From the NCBI RefSeq assembly GCF_963678635.1, contig NC_087069.1:4633472-4695471 (forward strand): DNA of 62,000 nt, given 5' to 3'. Below are positions 1 through 12,580 of this stretch, in pieces. A program made the position numbers and the translations under genes. Below the pieces are notes generated by a model, which searched no databases, was not told the origin of the DNA, and was given only the letters and a program-made list of their open reading frames with translations. This stretch comes from Symsagittifera roscoffensis. Taxonomy: Eukaryota; Xenacoelomorpha; Acoela; Convolutidae. The stretch's first letter is position 1. The number at the start of each line of letters is the position of its first letter.

Positions 1-1129
1 ATCAGCTGTAAACAAAATAACATCTTAAAAATTTTTTTTTATCGAAAATAAAAATACAAAAATTAGTTAGTATAAATCATACATCGTTAGTAAATATAAA
101 TCATCTCCTCATCCCAGCTTCATCATCTAAAACATAACAGCAAAACACAAAAACTAGCAATCATCAAAATTTAAACTTAACCTTTTTACACTTAACCCAT
201 TATTGATAAACTATCTAGGCTTATCCTTTTTTTCACTTATATAATTTCATTTTAAATAACAGTCTTCCTTTGGGTCTTTGAATTAATTTGAATTATATAT
301 AAATTTCTGATCATCAATGCTTATCCTTGGATCAATTAGAACAAATTTGTTCTCCCGCTTCCCAATTTAATAAGTTTCTAACGACCTCAAACGTCGATTC
401 ACTACCCAACCCTCATCAAAGACTCATAATTATAGAAAATTTTCGAATAGCTAACCGTTTTAATCGGAATAAACAGTGAAGAACTCCGGTTACTCATCCT
501 TCACTTGATCCCCTTCGATTTACTATTCTCCAACCCTTGATCACAAATTACAAACCCTAAGTAAGATTAGGTAAATCTATCTTAACTTATAATTATTCTA
601 ACCACAAAAAATTGTAAGAAATAACAGTTTAAGACATTAGAAACCGCTAATCCAAATTTTAACTCCATCATCCTGAACCTTATATCAAGACACAATTCAG
701 GAACCAAACAAACAATTATAATACACAACTGTTTAATTAACGACGAAAGATACGACCTCGTAATCACACCACACGGACAATCAATAGGACACATAAGAAC
801 AAAAAGACAAACAATTAGAAAAAAATTATAAACAAACAAAAACAAATTTTTAGGAAACGATTTTCAAAATGAAGAAACTCAGTCTCAGAATCAAAAACAA
901 CCGCAATACAATACCTTCACAATTTAAAAGACTCAATAAATAAAAACCATCAAATTGACGATCAAACAAGTTTCACTGTTTCACTGACTCAAAAACCACG
1001 TCACCAGCATCCATAAAAGTGAAACGTACAATAAAAAACTGTTACGCAAACAAACCAATACGTTTGTACAATTGGAAACAAACAAAAAGACACATTGAAA
1101 ATTACACGCTAACAGTCAAAAACACAGAA
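1..1129. other. A-rich noncoding leader before copy A gag
   Basis: Very A-rich sequence without a convincing gene. It probably holds the 5' leader, and perhaps LTR remains, of the element that follows. I could not match it to the region after copy C, so no LTR pair is called. Short gag-like coding may begin near 869, where an ATG is followed by a Gln/Asn-rich stretch that soon meets stop codons. The 87-codon minus-strand reading frame at 582-845 looks like a by-product of A-richness. Confidence 0.5.
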
Positions 1130-1951
1130 ATGATTCGATTGAAGATAACCTAGAAGTTTCAGTACTCCCATTTTTAAAATATCCATTAACTGAAGCTCGA
1201 AGACAGGTACAATTTTGCCAAAGTTTATTAGCAATTTTATTTGAAAAAGGAGAAAGTCCATGCACGAAAAATTCCCCGATGTAAAGACAACTTCCTGACC
1301 ACTATCTCAAAAGTATATGTAGTCTCACATCACAATATAGAATCTATACAAAAGAAATAGAATCACCAAACGCATTTCGTTAGGAATTTCTCATTCAAAC
1401 TGATAACGTAGACATTGAATTTTCAAAATTGTTCAATACAATACATCAAAAGCATACAACATCAAAACTCACAAAGTTCAAACTCAATATTCACAAATGA
1501 TGTATTTTCACTTATCTATAGCTACAAATCTATATTAGAATTAAAATATTCACAAAGCGATTCACAAACTCAAACATTTCGACATACAGCTGTACGACAA
1601 GATATACACGTATTTTCAAAATTTTTGAATGCAATCACAGAAGATTTAACTAGTAATGACATAAATCAACATGTTGAACACAAATTACAAAAAATCTGAT
1701 CTTTGTTCATAATGGATTATTTTAGTCATAACAGTGATCGTATTGCACAAGCAAGAAAAACTTTCAGACCACAATACACAGATGACAAAACCGTTTTTGC
1801 AGAACAATCCGATTATGCTTGGGACCCTGAATGGTCTCATGAATCTTTTTTAATATATCAACAGATGTATCAAGTCAAGCAATTTGCACAATCTCTATTC
1901 ACAATGATTATTTTAAAGTATATCCACTTCAATTGGACGGAACAATTTTAA
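1130..1951 (+). pseudogene. gag: gag N-terminal part, copy A (fragmented)
   Basis: Protein-like sequence runs through three frames. The first block, near 1,150-1,400, is interrupted by a stop. It is followed by a 94-codon frame at 1,415-1,699 and an 82-codon frame at 1,703-1,951. It lies directly upstream of the recognisable capsid block at 3,018, and the composition (Gln, Asn, Ser and aromatic residues) suits the N-terminal part of a gag polyprotein. There is no independent motif, so the assignment rests on position. Copy C lacks this part and cannot be used for comparison. Confidence 0.45.
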
Positions 1952-2091
1952 ACTATAATTCATTCTTTCCTGAAAGAACAGGAAAAATTATTTTAAACTC
2001 TAATTTCATAAATCTTGACAACTTAAATTGAACAAGAAATCCTACACAACAAGATATTCAAACTCCATCACATTTTATAAGCGAAAAAATA

Positions 2092-2525
2092 TTTGCAACA
2101 ATAACAACAACAGAAGCACAACGAAGCATTTCACCTATTCAACCCTTTTTTACAACTCCAAAACCCAAAGTTACAACAAAAAGTTATACAATTCACAGTA
2201 AAATACTCCGTTGCTCGAAAATTTTTATCAACGGATTAGCCAACGTTTCGACCACTAACAAAATCATCATATAAACAACAAACATCACATAGAAACAAAC
2301 ATCACTTATTTGCAACAATAACAACAACAGAAGCACAACGAAGCATTTCACCTATTTAGACCCTTTTTTACAACTCCAAAACCCAAAGTTACAACAAACA
2401 GATATACAATCCACAGTAAAACACTCCGTTGCTCAAAAATTTTCATCAACGGATTAGCCAACGTTTCGACCACTAACAAAACCATCATATAAACAACAAT
2501 CATCACATAGAAACAATTTTGCAGA
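2092..2525. repeat. 217-bp tandem duplication inside gag, copy A
   Basis: The segment beginning TTTGCAACAATAACAAC at 2,092 restarts at 2,309, and the two units can be read side by side to about 2,525 with only a few substitutions and small indels. It lies inside the gag region of copy A and breaks the reading frame. The low divergence between units suggests that the duplication is younger than much of the other damage. Confidence 0.9.
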
Positions 2526-3017
2526 ACATAATTATACCTATGTAAATAGATCAAAAACAACAAAACCTTCAAATATGAATACTCAAAAATACTCATATTC
2601 ACAAAGCCAAAATATACCACAACCAACTTCAAGTTCAGTAAATTTTAAGGATCAATCACGAGCCTCGCAAGAACAAAGTGATAATTACCAAAATTTTCAA
2701 CAAAATTAAAATCATACAAACAGATACCATACTAGAAATCAACCTCCTTATTAAACAACAAAATATTTTCCAACAGAGGATGAAGAAAACTATAAACAAA
2801 ATAATCAACGATTTTATTCAAGCCATTGACCTCTTTTTTACAGTATTGACCAACCAGATATATTCGAACCATAAACACGAAAAGAACAAACACATCAACC
2901 TAGAAATAATCCAATATCTTACAATCTTACCAATCAACTCAAATGCATAACGAAATTGTACTGCCATAATATTAACAACATGAAATTACAAAAAGTCAAC
3001 TTACAAACTTTTCTCAA

Positions 3018-4560
3018 ATGCCAAATGCCGCAGAATCGCTGCAAATGGCTATGAATCCATACCTAATGGGTGGAGCATCAATATCATCAAAAAAGCAACT
3101 ACTGGTTTTTCTAGGCACAGATTCTGAATACTCTGTAGAAGACTACCTAAATGCAGTCACAGCAAAAGTAATTCTAAATATAGGAATTGAACCAGTAAAC
3201 ACGCCACTTCATCAAAATTGGATACATAGACGCACAGCTTTGATCCAAAGCACACTTGACGGCACAGCCCAAAAACTTTTTGAGTTTTACTTTTAGAAAT
3301 AAAATCAGATTGGAAGAGATTCACACAAGAATTCTCAAAAATGTTTGTTTCCGAATGAAATAAACAACATCAAAGATTTTTAAGCAAAGGAATTCGTATA
3401 CTACCAAATGAAACAATTAAACAACTTGCAGTAAGAATTGAAACACTAGTCCGAAAAGCATACTCACTCACTAATGCCAAGATTACAAAAATGCAAAGAT
3501 GACTGAATTCTTAATGATGACTCTAACACCTCAATTGCAAAAAATATCAATAAAAAGAGAGAATCACAACCATCCTCATCCCGAGAACCAGATTTAAATT
3601 TTAGGAAACTAGTAGATAAACTGGAACAAGCAGAAATTACTAAGAAATTAGAAGAAACAGAAAACCTAAAGCTACAATATGTCAACAACATTCAAACCAT
3701 TACTTCACAAATAAATCATATTCACGAATCTGATACAGAATTATATGAAAAATCACTAATAACTTGAACATCTACGAGAAAACCCAAAATTTAAAGCAAG
3801 CCATCATTCAAAAAAGGGTGTAATGTACACAGCATTGCCGAATGCAGACAAAAACAACGAGATAACCAAAAAAAACTACAAAAATATAGAGAACGAAATA
3901 AATTATTTCATCAGTACATGGAAAACGATCGAAATTTACACAACAAAAACATTCATACTAATAATACTTCAGAAAGCCACTTCCAAATAACTCAGATTAA
4001 TCTAGACAACAAGCACTTTATAATCCGAATTATCAAGGAAGATCCCCAAATCAAAAAAACCCACGAAATTTCTCACAAAACAGATATAGTCGATCAAACA
4101 GTCGAAATAGTCAATATCGCAAAAATTTTTTATGATCAAATTCAAACAACCTGAATTTTCGTTTGATGCCAGTTCCCATTCGCATTCATGAAGGAGAATC
4201 TATTCAAATAATCGATCTAGAAACTCTTCATAAAAAAGAAATAGAACTTATTCTAACGATAGGAATAGAAACTATTCAAGTGATCGAAATCCTAGACATC
4301 AAAATAACAGATCAGTGATTATTCTAACATTAGATCAAACTATCACAGATCAAAATATGAAAACTATCAAAATAGATCACGCTAATTCGCAAAGATAGTT
4401 CACAGAACAGAAATTGAATTTATAACAATAGACAGAGAAACTACTCTCAGTCACCACATAGGAATAGAACACGTTATCAAAATCCACAACAAAATTATAG
4501 GAGTATTAAACTTAAACATCCAAAGCAATTGAGTCAAGTACAAGCAACTGAAGAAACTCA
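3018..4560 (+). pseudogene. gag: gag capsid and nucleocapsid part, copy A
   Basis: The 92-codon frame at 3,018-3,296 resembles the capsid domain of Ty3/Gypsy gag, with a conserved start, a Trp-containing helix and a 'QSTLDGTA' turn. Related sequence continues through stops and frameshifts to about 3,480 (KQLAVRIETLVRKAYSL at 3,419-3,470). It is followed by a charged, probably coiled-coil segment (3,590-3,770). A zinc-knuckle remnant near 3,820-3,840 keeps only part of the CCHC pattern. After that comes an Arg/Asn/Ser-rich tail to about 4,500, typical of an RNA-binding nucleocapsid. The equivalent tail in copy C runs in frame into pol, so gag-pol was probably a single polyprotein. Confidence 0.7.
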
Positions 4561-7210
4561 ACCAGACCCCCCTGGTATTTATAATGACGAAAGCACAGAA
4601 TTGCAACTAAATCACAACAATTGCGAATCAACAGACAGTGAAAGTGACACAGACAATACAATTTCAATTAACATGATACATGCTTAAATTTACTACGAAC
4701 CTATTTTATACGAACAACCATTATATTCCCATACCTAACAAAATCATGATGAATTTCTTTTAATCTACTAAACAAGACCTATAGACAATAACAAAACAAT
4801 AGAAAAAAAATAGTAGAAGAAATAACAGAAGAAAAAACCGCAGAATGCTCAAGCACAAATAACATATATCGAAATATACCTAAAGAACCGCAGTAACCAG
4901 AAAAAGAAATCTGGAAAATTTCACTGTTTTTAGAAAGCCCATTGAGCAATGCACCTTAAACACCAGACCTTGATACAGATTTTTAAATAGATTCCGGAGC
5001 GGAATCAACTATCATCAACATCGTAACCTGGAATGAAATAAAAGTTCTACATCCAAAATTAATACCCTTCGAAACAACAAGCAGACTAGCAACCGAACAA
5101 GGATCAACCTTAACCAATTATGGAAAAATCCAACTTTTCCTTGTTCCCACTCGAGCATTGGAACAGAAAAACTTATCAGCAAACCATTCAAACAAACCTT
5201 CCACATCACAGATATAAAATATAAAATCATTGGAAAACCATTTAATACTAAATATATATCAACTATAACTATCCTAAACAGCAGAACTCATTTAAAAGAT
5301 AAATACAAAAGATTAAAAATTACAGCTTTAACATTTTTTCAAAGAATATACAAACAACCACAACTTTTCTCTAAATTTTACCCTATTACAATCAGGAACG
5401 GAAGCACCTGAAACAACTAGCAGCCTATATTTATAACTTTTCAATCAAACAAGTTAACCAATATGATAAAGAACAAAATAAACAACATCTCTATGTGTCT
5501 GACCTTGAATTCAGACCAATTTACAAATTTTTCTGATTAACATTTTCATCTATCAATTACATGAAAGTGTCAAACTCAGGCATGATTTCTTTACATGTAC
5601 ATAACAATGCTCCATATAAAATAACCCTACCTCTAGGACTATTAATTTATTGTGAAACTAACGCAACAATTTCTCCCAAAAAGGAACCAGCGTAAAAAGT
5701 AAATAATATTTAATAACTATTAGATATATGTCAATCAACAATTTTTAACGAAGAATTACCAATTAATAAAATATCAAGTGATGAAAAACGAAACACAGCT
5801 TTAAACCATTATTTCAAATATCAAAATACACGGAAGAACAACAAAAATTCCGAAAAATGTTCAATTTTTAACACTCTCTATTAGCACAACAACAAATTGA
5901 ATAATTAACTGACCTACTATTGAAAATTACGCAACATCTAAATTTGATGTTGGAAAAATAAAATCACCACTAAATTTACCTCCAAAACCTGATGCAGTTT
6001 TCAAAAATCAAAGAGCAAGTAATGTCCCAATTCCCTTACAGGACGAAGTTAACCGATTACTTGAAATACTAGAACAACATGAAGTCATTTCTCCAGTAAC
6101 AAAAGAAGAACAGCCAAAAGGTAACACGTCTATAAACCCAGTAATCATTTTAGCAAAAGGAAAATCACTAAAAATAGTTGTAGATTAAAGTTACCTCAAA
6201 TCACTCATTGATGAATCTAGATGTAATTGGCAGATTGAACCAACTCACAAAAAAACGGTAAATATTTCGCAACAGAAGATATGAATAGTGCATATAATCA
6301 AATGCCGTTAGACGAACAATCCAGACGATTAACACCATTCGTTATTGGAAATCAACAATATGATTTCAACAGATTTTTCTATGGAATTGCCATGGGACCA
6401 GCAGCATTCCAGCATTCATGAGTAAAATGTTCAGACCACTAATACTCGATAAAAAACAATCACGTATTTATACGATGTTTTTATACAATCACAAAGAAAA
6501 GACCAAATGTTCAATGTCTGAGAAAATTATCATCAGATATTATTACACAAAAACATGAAAGCAGTCACGAGTGAACCACATTTTTTTAACATGAATAAAA
6601 TTCCTTGGATATATTAAAGAAAGAAAGACTATAACTCCAATAAAGTTTCGCATAGATGCAATTCAATAACTTCAAGCACCTTCAAAAAAATAAAAAACAT
6701 GAATTTCTTGAAGGTTAAACTTCTTAAGTAAATACGTGTAAGAAATGCAGTTATACTTAAGACCATTCTACAACATCCTTAGACAACAAATTAATTTTGA
6801 ATGAACAACAGAACATCAGAAACGAGTTCAAGAAATAAAAACTCTTCTTACTGAACAATTATCAAATACTATTCCAGATTCCGACCAACCATTTTACGCT
6901 ATGTGCGACGCCTCTAATTCTGGCATTGGCGCAGCATTTTTACAATCTCACAATGGAACAAAAAAATTAACCTCATTTCAGCAAACTCTAGACTATTCAC
7001 ATAAGCTGAAATTAGACTCTCTACTCTTATGAGAGAAAGCACAACCATAATATATACACTTACAGAATTTGAAATTTTAATACTTGGTTCTAAACAACCA
7101 ACAGTTTTCTTTACAGATCATAAATCAATAATTTTTTGTTACACAATAGTCAAACTCAAACTTTAGAGTTTATAGATTTCAACTAATTTTAATGAAGTTC
7201 CCAAATTTGC
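4561..7210 (+). pseudogene. pol: pol: protease, reverse transcriptase and RNase H, copy A
   Basis: The protease motif IDSGAES is at about 4,990 and is followed by a Trp-Asn-Glu-Ile segment shared with copy C. RT occupies about 5,980-6,600. The 'ADMNSAYNQMPLDEQSRR' block of copy C is recognisable near 6,280 with changes. The catalytic loop at 6,465-6,476 reads Tyr-Leu-Tyr-Asp instead of Tyr-Leu-Asp-Asp. RNase H follows near 6,895-7,140 with 'MCDAS', 'GIGAA' and 'TDHK' elements. There are many stops (for example near 6,187) and frameshifts. With a catalytic Asp lost, this copy could not encode a working polymerase even without the stops. Confidence 0.85.
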
Positions 7211-7484
7211 ATATTTTTGGACAGCAGGAAAAACTTGGCACTACCCGATAATCTCAGAAGAAATACACCAGCTGAATTGTTAACATGTGCCAAGATTTCA
7301 TTAAACAATTAAAATCTTGGCACAAATATGAAACCAAGTCAATTAAAGCCGATATTACCATTCTAGAACACAAAACACCTCTTAGATATTTCAGAAAATT
7401 AAATAATACCTCCATCAACGAAAACACAAACATTTAAGAATACCAAACATCTGATATCAAAGTACCCTGCCTACCCTTAAGTAT

Positions 7485-8690
7485 GATGCTTATATCTTTT
7501 CATACCTCTCACTCTTTTCACACTAAAGGACACTCAGGATCAGAGAATTCATACTCAATTTTCTAACAGAAATTTCATTTTCCAAATACAACAATTTGGA
7601 TAAAAAATTACGCAATGATTGCAAAGCATGTCAATTAAATAAACCATCCCCAAAACAAAAACAAATTGCTGAAAAACAAGATTTAAAAGGACAAAAACGA
7701 TACTTCAATCACAGGATTTCATTCGATAAAAAAGGACCATCATCACCACCCTCGGAAGGAAACTCTTATATAAAGGTCATAGTCGATGCATTCACACACT
7801 ACGTACCACTTAACCCAGTAACCCATTGTATTGCTTAGTATGCATATACAACACTTTATGAACACTGGATAGCAAAATTCAGTTTTTTCCGAAATCCTTG
7901 TTACAGACAATGGCACTGAATTTATAAACAACGAAATCATTACACTATGCCGATTATATAATATTAGGCACAACTAACGTACATCTCATGCACCTTGATT
8001 AATGGATTAGTCGAAGTCATGAACCGTTCATTACATGAATATCTTAGATTTATCATTAACGGAAATGACATACGATATACTGAGTGGTCAACAGATGTAA
8101 AACTAATCCCATCACCTTATAACTCACAGATCACAACAACTTTAGGACTATCACCCAATGAAATGGTTTTCAATCAAAGCAACGAGAACCGATAATGTTC
8201 GCAGCAAGTTCTTCAAAAAATAATCAAGTTATTTGTCAACCCACTAAAGGATCAATATGCTATAATCTACCACTACATACCCACGATGACGATCACTTTC
8301 ATCATCCGCAAATTTTTAATTTAGCTTCCGGTACACGTACCGAATGGATCTTAAACAGAGATAAAAAAAAACACAACGAAATCTATCAAAAAGTAACGAA
8401 AAAATTATTACAAAAACAAAATATTAATTTCCAAATGAGTTCGCAATTTACCCCTGCTACCAACTTTAAAAATTGTAACAAAAGTTTTAATTCAAAACTT
8501 TACAACACAAAAAGGAACTTTTGAAAAATTGCACCTACTCGAAAAGGACCATATCAATTAATTGATAAACCCACTAATGTAACATCCAAACTTATAGACC
8601 TCAACAAAAAAGAAATTGTTCAACACCGAAACAATCTTTTACCTGATTATCCGAAAGAGTACGCTCTTCGCGAACTGACTCAATTATAAT
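7485..8690 (+). pseudogene. integrase and pol C-terminus, copy A
   Basis: The N-terminal zinc-binding HHCC region is present. Histidines lie near 7,507-7,530, and Cys-Lys-Ala-Cys is in the frame 7,596-7,838. The core includes VIVDAFTHYV near 7,780 (first Asp), remains of the second-Asp block near 7,910, and the 'NGLVE.MNRSL' block at 8,002-8,030 (Glu). The frame 8,195-8,524 and the GPY/F-like 'KGPYQL' block near 8,548 form the C-terminal region. Several frameshifts separate the parts. This copy retains the 5' part of the integrase gene that is deleted from copy C. Confidence 0.8.
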
Positions 8691-8796
8691 ATCTTACAGG
8701 ACTCAATGTTATTCAAAATAATTCAGCTCAGGAACGAAACCAAAGCCCGAACCACTAGAACCATGATATCATAGCCCGAACCTCATTCAAGAAATA

Positions 8797-8940
8797 ATTT
8801 CACAGCAACATTTCCGAAAAGAAAATACATTGTGCTCAAGTCTGAAACGGAAACAAAATTAGACTAGATCATGAACCTTTCTGACAAAGTAACACCCAAA
8901 GACTATTACATCGTAGTCCTGACGATTGTAAAAAAGAGAT
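8797..8940 (+). pseudogene. Displaced fragment of envelope, copy A
   Basis: About 140 bp starting TTCACAGCAACATTTCCGAA match the envelope region of the same element at 10,170-10,305 (same phrase, same order, moderate divergence), but lie upstream of the pre-envelope ORF. It is an out-of-place duplicate, most simply explained by a recombination or template-switch event. Copy C has about 1.2 kb of different sequence in the corresponding interval, including two hydrophobic ORFs that are missing here. Confidence 0.75.
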
Positions 8941-8942
8941 TG

Positions 8943-9843
8943 TCCGAACCACAAGAACCAGTAATTCGCCATGCATCTCTCAGCGAACAACAATACGAAC
9001 AAGTATACATTATGTACCCCCCTCTCCAACAAGATCTTGATTGAGCAAGACACCAAAGTCAAAACAAAAACACGCTCAAAACCGAAAATAAACAGACAAA
9101 TTATACATCCAAGACAAAATAGAAATTTGCAAACCCCCAGAGTTCAATTCAACATACCTCATTCACCAATAGCAAACCCTATAGACCTCTTCAATAGTAC
9201 AATTCAAAGTACTCCACAGACCCCATCAAAACACAACACATCAAACATCCCATGAGATTATTTAGGTTCAACCCAAACATCTGAAAAATCCGAGAACATC
9301 CTTTTAATCTCCCAGCCACTACAGAACACCTCCCATTTTGGATGACACAAGCTTCTACTCAAGTTGAACCAAATTTAGTGAACGATCCAATCGACAATTC
9401 ATCTGACACAACTTTGTTACTACCAGAAACTCTTTCAATCGCTTCAAACCCCTCCATAACTCAAATCTCACAAACACCATTTCCTACAAATTTTCCTACA
9501 AATCTCGACGCTAGACATAGAGAAAATTAAACCAATAATACACCTAAAATTAGATTGGAATACACTCCTAGCACCCCCTTCATTGTTTGGACTACATCAT
9601 GAAAGTAACAGATTACACAACTGGGCATTAAACAGATTACAATATCGACAAAATATCCACAAAGATATAGAAGTACATAACATACAAATACTTATACAGG
9701 ATAATTTGACAGTAAAGTTTGAAATCACAGTCAGACTAAATAATATAATTCACCATCCCTTATCTCTACCTCCCCCCGGATATAACAACTCATTATTTAC
9801 CTCCCCCAATTATAACCACAGAAATCAACTACAAATACGATAG
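8943..9843 (+). pseudogene. Ser/Thr/Pro/Asn-rich pre-envelope ORF, copy A
   Basis: Three short frames (8,971-9,255, 9,342-9,530 and 9,583-9,843) together correspond to the long low-complexity ORF of copy C (31,893-33,026). Shared landmarks are a 'NRQIIHPR' block, a 'LLLPETLS' region, and near the end a conserved stretch ending 'NRLHNWALNRLQ' and 'EVHNIQIL'. The family keeps the C-terminal 80 residues better than the Ser/Thr-rich part, so that end may be the folded part. The function is unknown. Its place between pol and the glycoprotein suggests a leader or N-terminal region of the envelope precursor. Confidence 0.6.
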
Positions 9844-9899
9844 TTACAAGAAAAAGACAATTGGATGTATAACTTTTTATAATCCATAGTCAAGACTAT

Positions 9900-11160
9900 C
9901 ATACACATGTATCTTCTAAAAAATTTATTTTTCCAGACCCTACTTTTTCTCAATTTCTCAAAACCCGAAGAGCACAACCCTCCCCCCGAACAGGACCCCA
10001 GGATTTACTACTCATACACTATGACTGTGGAGGAAACGAACAAAAAACATTACATAAATATGCAATAAATCAAGTCACTCAATGCGAATCCGAACCACAA
10101 TCAAAAGAAACATCAAACATAAGCTACACTTTACTCAAAAGCTTGAGCTACAAAACTAACAGAATATACGTTCACAGCAACATTTCCGAAAAGAAAACAC
10201 ATTGTTCTCAAACGGAAATAAACATAGACTAGATCATGAATCTTTCTACGAAAGTAACATTGAATGACTATTACATCGTAGCCCTGATGATTTTAAAAAC
10301 GAAGTTAAACTATTAAAAATTACATCGAACAAAGGCACAACCAGAAAATTGGTACACTTGTAAATAATTCCAGACTCTGCACATCAAGCTGAATTTGAGA
10401 GATACCAAGGTCAAATAGAACTAGACGACAAATTTCCCTTCCACGGAGCACATGGAAGATTAACTTACGATCTGTATGATAAAAATTGGATACCACACAT
10501 TGGAATAAACATTCGCTCAAAATGTAAAGCCGACACTGAGAATAAAGGATACCAAGAAATAATGTCTTTTGATTGGAAAATACAACTTGATAAAGTACAA
10601 TTAACTCGAGATTTAAAAGATGACACTCGAATTTATCAAGGAATCAGACTCCCTTGTAAAAACTACCTAAGATACTGCGATCATACTACACGAACACATT
10701 TGTTTGGTTTCCCGAAGACATTTGTAAAATATTTCAAGTAGCAAAAATACATGCTAGAATGATAAAACTTCACCAAAAAAATTTCATTGAATCAATCTCT
10801 TATGAAGCCCCGATAAAATCAGATAAAGTAGTTTTAAGTTTAGAAACATTCATAAAATAGAAAATAAACTGACACCTTTTTAAACATACCCAGAAGCGGA
10901 AGTTCCATGTAAAAATAAAAAACCACTTTACAAAACACAATACTCAAAAATTCTTGTCGAACTTGAACAAGGTTTCGACATGAACACAGGAAAATTAACC
11001 ATACATCCAATGCCAACACATCATTCAACCAGTGACGAAAATTCATGTATCCCAGTAAACCTCCTAAAAACACAGGAAACATTGGTAGAAAAATAAAACC
11101 ACAAGACACAGACAGTACACGTTTACAAGAAATATCACCAATGAACAATACTCATTTTGG
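9900..11160 (+). pseudogene. env: Envelope-like protein, N-terminal half, copy A
   Basis: Corresponds to 33,030-34,263 of copy C. Recognisable blocks are the 'KYAINQ' segment near 10,060, a 'YPFHGAHGRLTYD'-type block near 10,430, a cysteine-containing 'LPCKN' block near 10,650, and 'VELEQGFDMNTGKL' near 10,960. The reading frame is broken several times. The position after pol, the cysteine content and the C-terminal membrane segment of the next block support an envelope glycoprotein. The fold class is not evident from sequence alone. Confidence 0.6.
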
Positions 11161-11188
11161 CGGAATTCACTAAGACATACACCTAGAC

Positions 11189-12190
11189 ATGAAAATAGAC
11201 TATACAATAAGTAACATCTATCAAGAAATTTGTTTGACAGAACTTGAAACACTCAATCATTTATGCGAACTTGAAACAACACAAATTTTACGATCACCTG
11301 CTGTATCAGTACCTAAAATCCTTTATGCAGGATATTTACTATCAGGTAACATTTCAAGTTTTATTGTCTATGAAGGAAACATATTATGGTTTTACACTTG
11401 TACCAAAAAAGTATCACCTTCATATGTTTTCGAAGACAAAAGATGCTATAAAAGAATCCCAATATTCTACAAAAATAAAGTACATTTTGTTGATACACTC
11501 TCCAGAAGAACTTATTTTTGGGATACAGCAGTTGCACAGGGAACAGAAAGTAGCCACAATGTAGTACACTTAAACCCCGACGAAGATAAATACTACCTTC
11601 TCACACCATATCCTGCACTTATGCAACCACCAAAAAAGTTTTCACCAGAAAGCATTGGACCTATTGCTCGCAATCCAAATATCAATTTACAATCGATCGT
11701 CATCTACTCTAAATCTGACAAATAATATCACATGCGTACACACCAATTTCAAGAATTACTCACAGAAATGGACACTATACAACGACAATCTATAGATCAA
11801 AAACTACGCAAACTTGCAGAAACAGCAGGTTTTTTAGACATATACGCACAAGATTACAGCGGACATTTTAAAGATATAAAAGATTACATTTACTTTAATG
11901 TCGAAAAACACAGACCACAAGATATATCACAAATAAATATTTTTAGTTTTGTAAATTTAAAAAATGATTTTCTTGCCTTTCTAGGATGGCCCCACTTCAA
12001 CTTAGAAAGATTGACTATATTATACGCACTGCTTAACTTTCTTGGATTTCTTTTCTCTCTACTCAAAGGAATCTACCATACCTGCGCAATACACACACAA
12101 GTAAACAAACAAGCAAGCGCAGCACGCATACTTCTTGCAGGATTTTTCGCAGTATTCTCTACATCAAAATACTTTTACACGCTCAAATAA
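11189..12190 (+). pseudogene. env: Envelope-like protein, C-terminal half with membrane anchor, copy A
   Basis: One reading frame runs from 11,189 to 12,190 with a single stop (TAA) at 11,723-11,725. It includes the most conserved block of the family, with 'GNILWFYTCTKK' and 'DKRCYKRIPIFY' near 11,370-11,470 and 'FVDTLSRRTYFWDTA' near 11,500. The membrane region follows ('LLNFLGFLFSLLKGIYHTCAI', 12,026-12,090), then a second hydrophobic stretch near 12,125-12,165. The Cys-Tyr-Lys-Arg-Ile-Pro block followed by Phe-Val-Asp reminds me of chuvirus-like glycoproteins captured by some animal LTR elements. That is an impression from memory, not a search result. Confidence 0.65.
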
Positions 12191-12580
12191 AAGAATACAA
12201 TACCAAGCTATCTACAACATCGAACACATATGACGATTCACAAAACAAAACAAATACAACGCCTACGGGAAAAAAACTACAAAACCTAAAACATAACCAT
12301 CCCTAGTCATTAGTACAACGAAATTTCAGAAAAATAGCCCTGACAGACCTCATAACTTCAAGACCCATAATAGACAAAGCCCAATTTAACACATAAAAAT
12401 CCAACAGCCCAATATAGAGGACACATACGAGCAGATTATACAACAACGACATACCACTAACTTACGTTCTCAGAACAACCATCTTTTTAGCTCAAGATGA
12501 GCCGCCAATTTGGATCACTCTATCGCTCAATTTCCTACCCAGCCAACCTCCAAAGCAACCTCCCCATGAAAATAATATAA
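12191..12580 (+). pseudogene. Envelope tail and start of accessory ORF, copy A
   Basis: The envelope cytoplasmic tail ends with Asn-Asn-His-Leu-Phe-Ser-Ser-Arg and a TGA at 12,498-12,500. The next ORF starts with ATG at 12,497 (MSRQFGSLYRS), so the two overlap as ATGA exactly as in copy C (35,628-35,631). The accessory ORF survives for only 28 codons here, because the sequence switches at about 12,580 to another piece of envelope. The agreement of both the tail end and the new start between diverged copies is the main reason to believe the downstream ORF is real. Confidence 0.7.

Larger units (their letters stand above)
1130..12580 (+). mobile_element. Ty3/Gypsy-class retroelement with envelope, copy A (degenerate)
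   Basis: The order gag, protease, RT, RNase H, integrase, envelope-like gene is visible on the plus strand, which is the order of Ty3/Gypsy (Metaviridae) elements rather than Copia. The same proteins in the same order recur in copy C (25,081-37,441), so the two are members of one family. Copy A carries many stops and frameshifts, a mutated RT catalytic site, a 217-bp internal duplication, a displaced envelope fragment and a truncated 3' end. No LTR was identified on either side. It should be regarded as dead. Confidence 0.85.

Noticed and set aside
2348-2632. Minus-strand 94-codon hydrophobic frame
   Set aside because: Complement of A-rich gag DNA. The Val/Leu/Phe/Tyr content is what T-rich reverse complements give, and it crosses the tandem duplication.
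10840-11252. Minus-strand hydrophobic frames opposite envelope
   Set aside because: Shadows of the plus-strand envelope reading. They have no conserved counterpart.
11244-11564. 106-codon plus-strand frame overlapping envelope (also 12,849-13,169)
   Set aside because: It is conserved between the two tandem envelope copies only because the main frame is conserved; no independent features.
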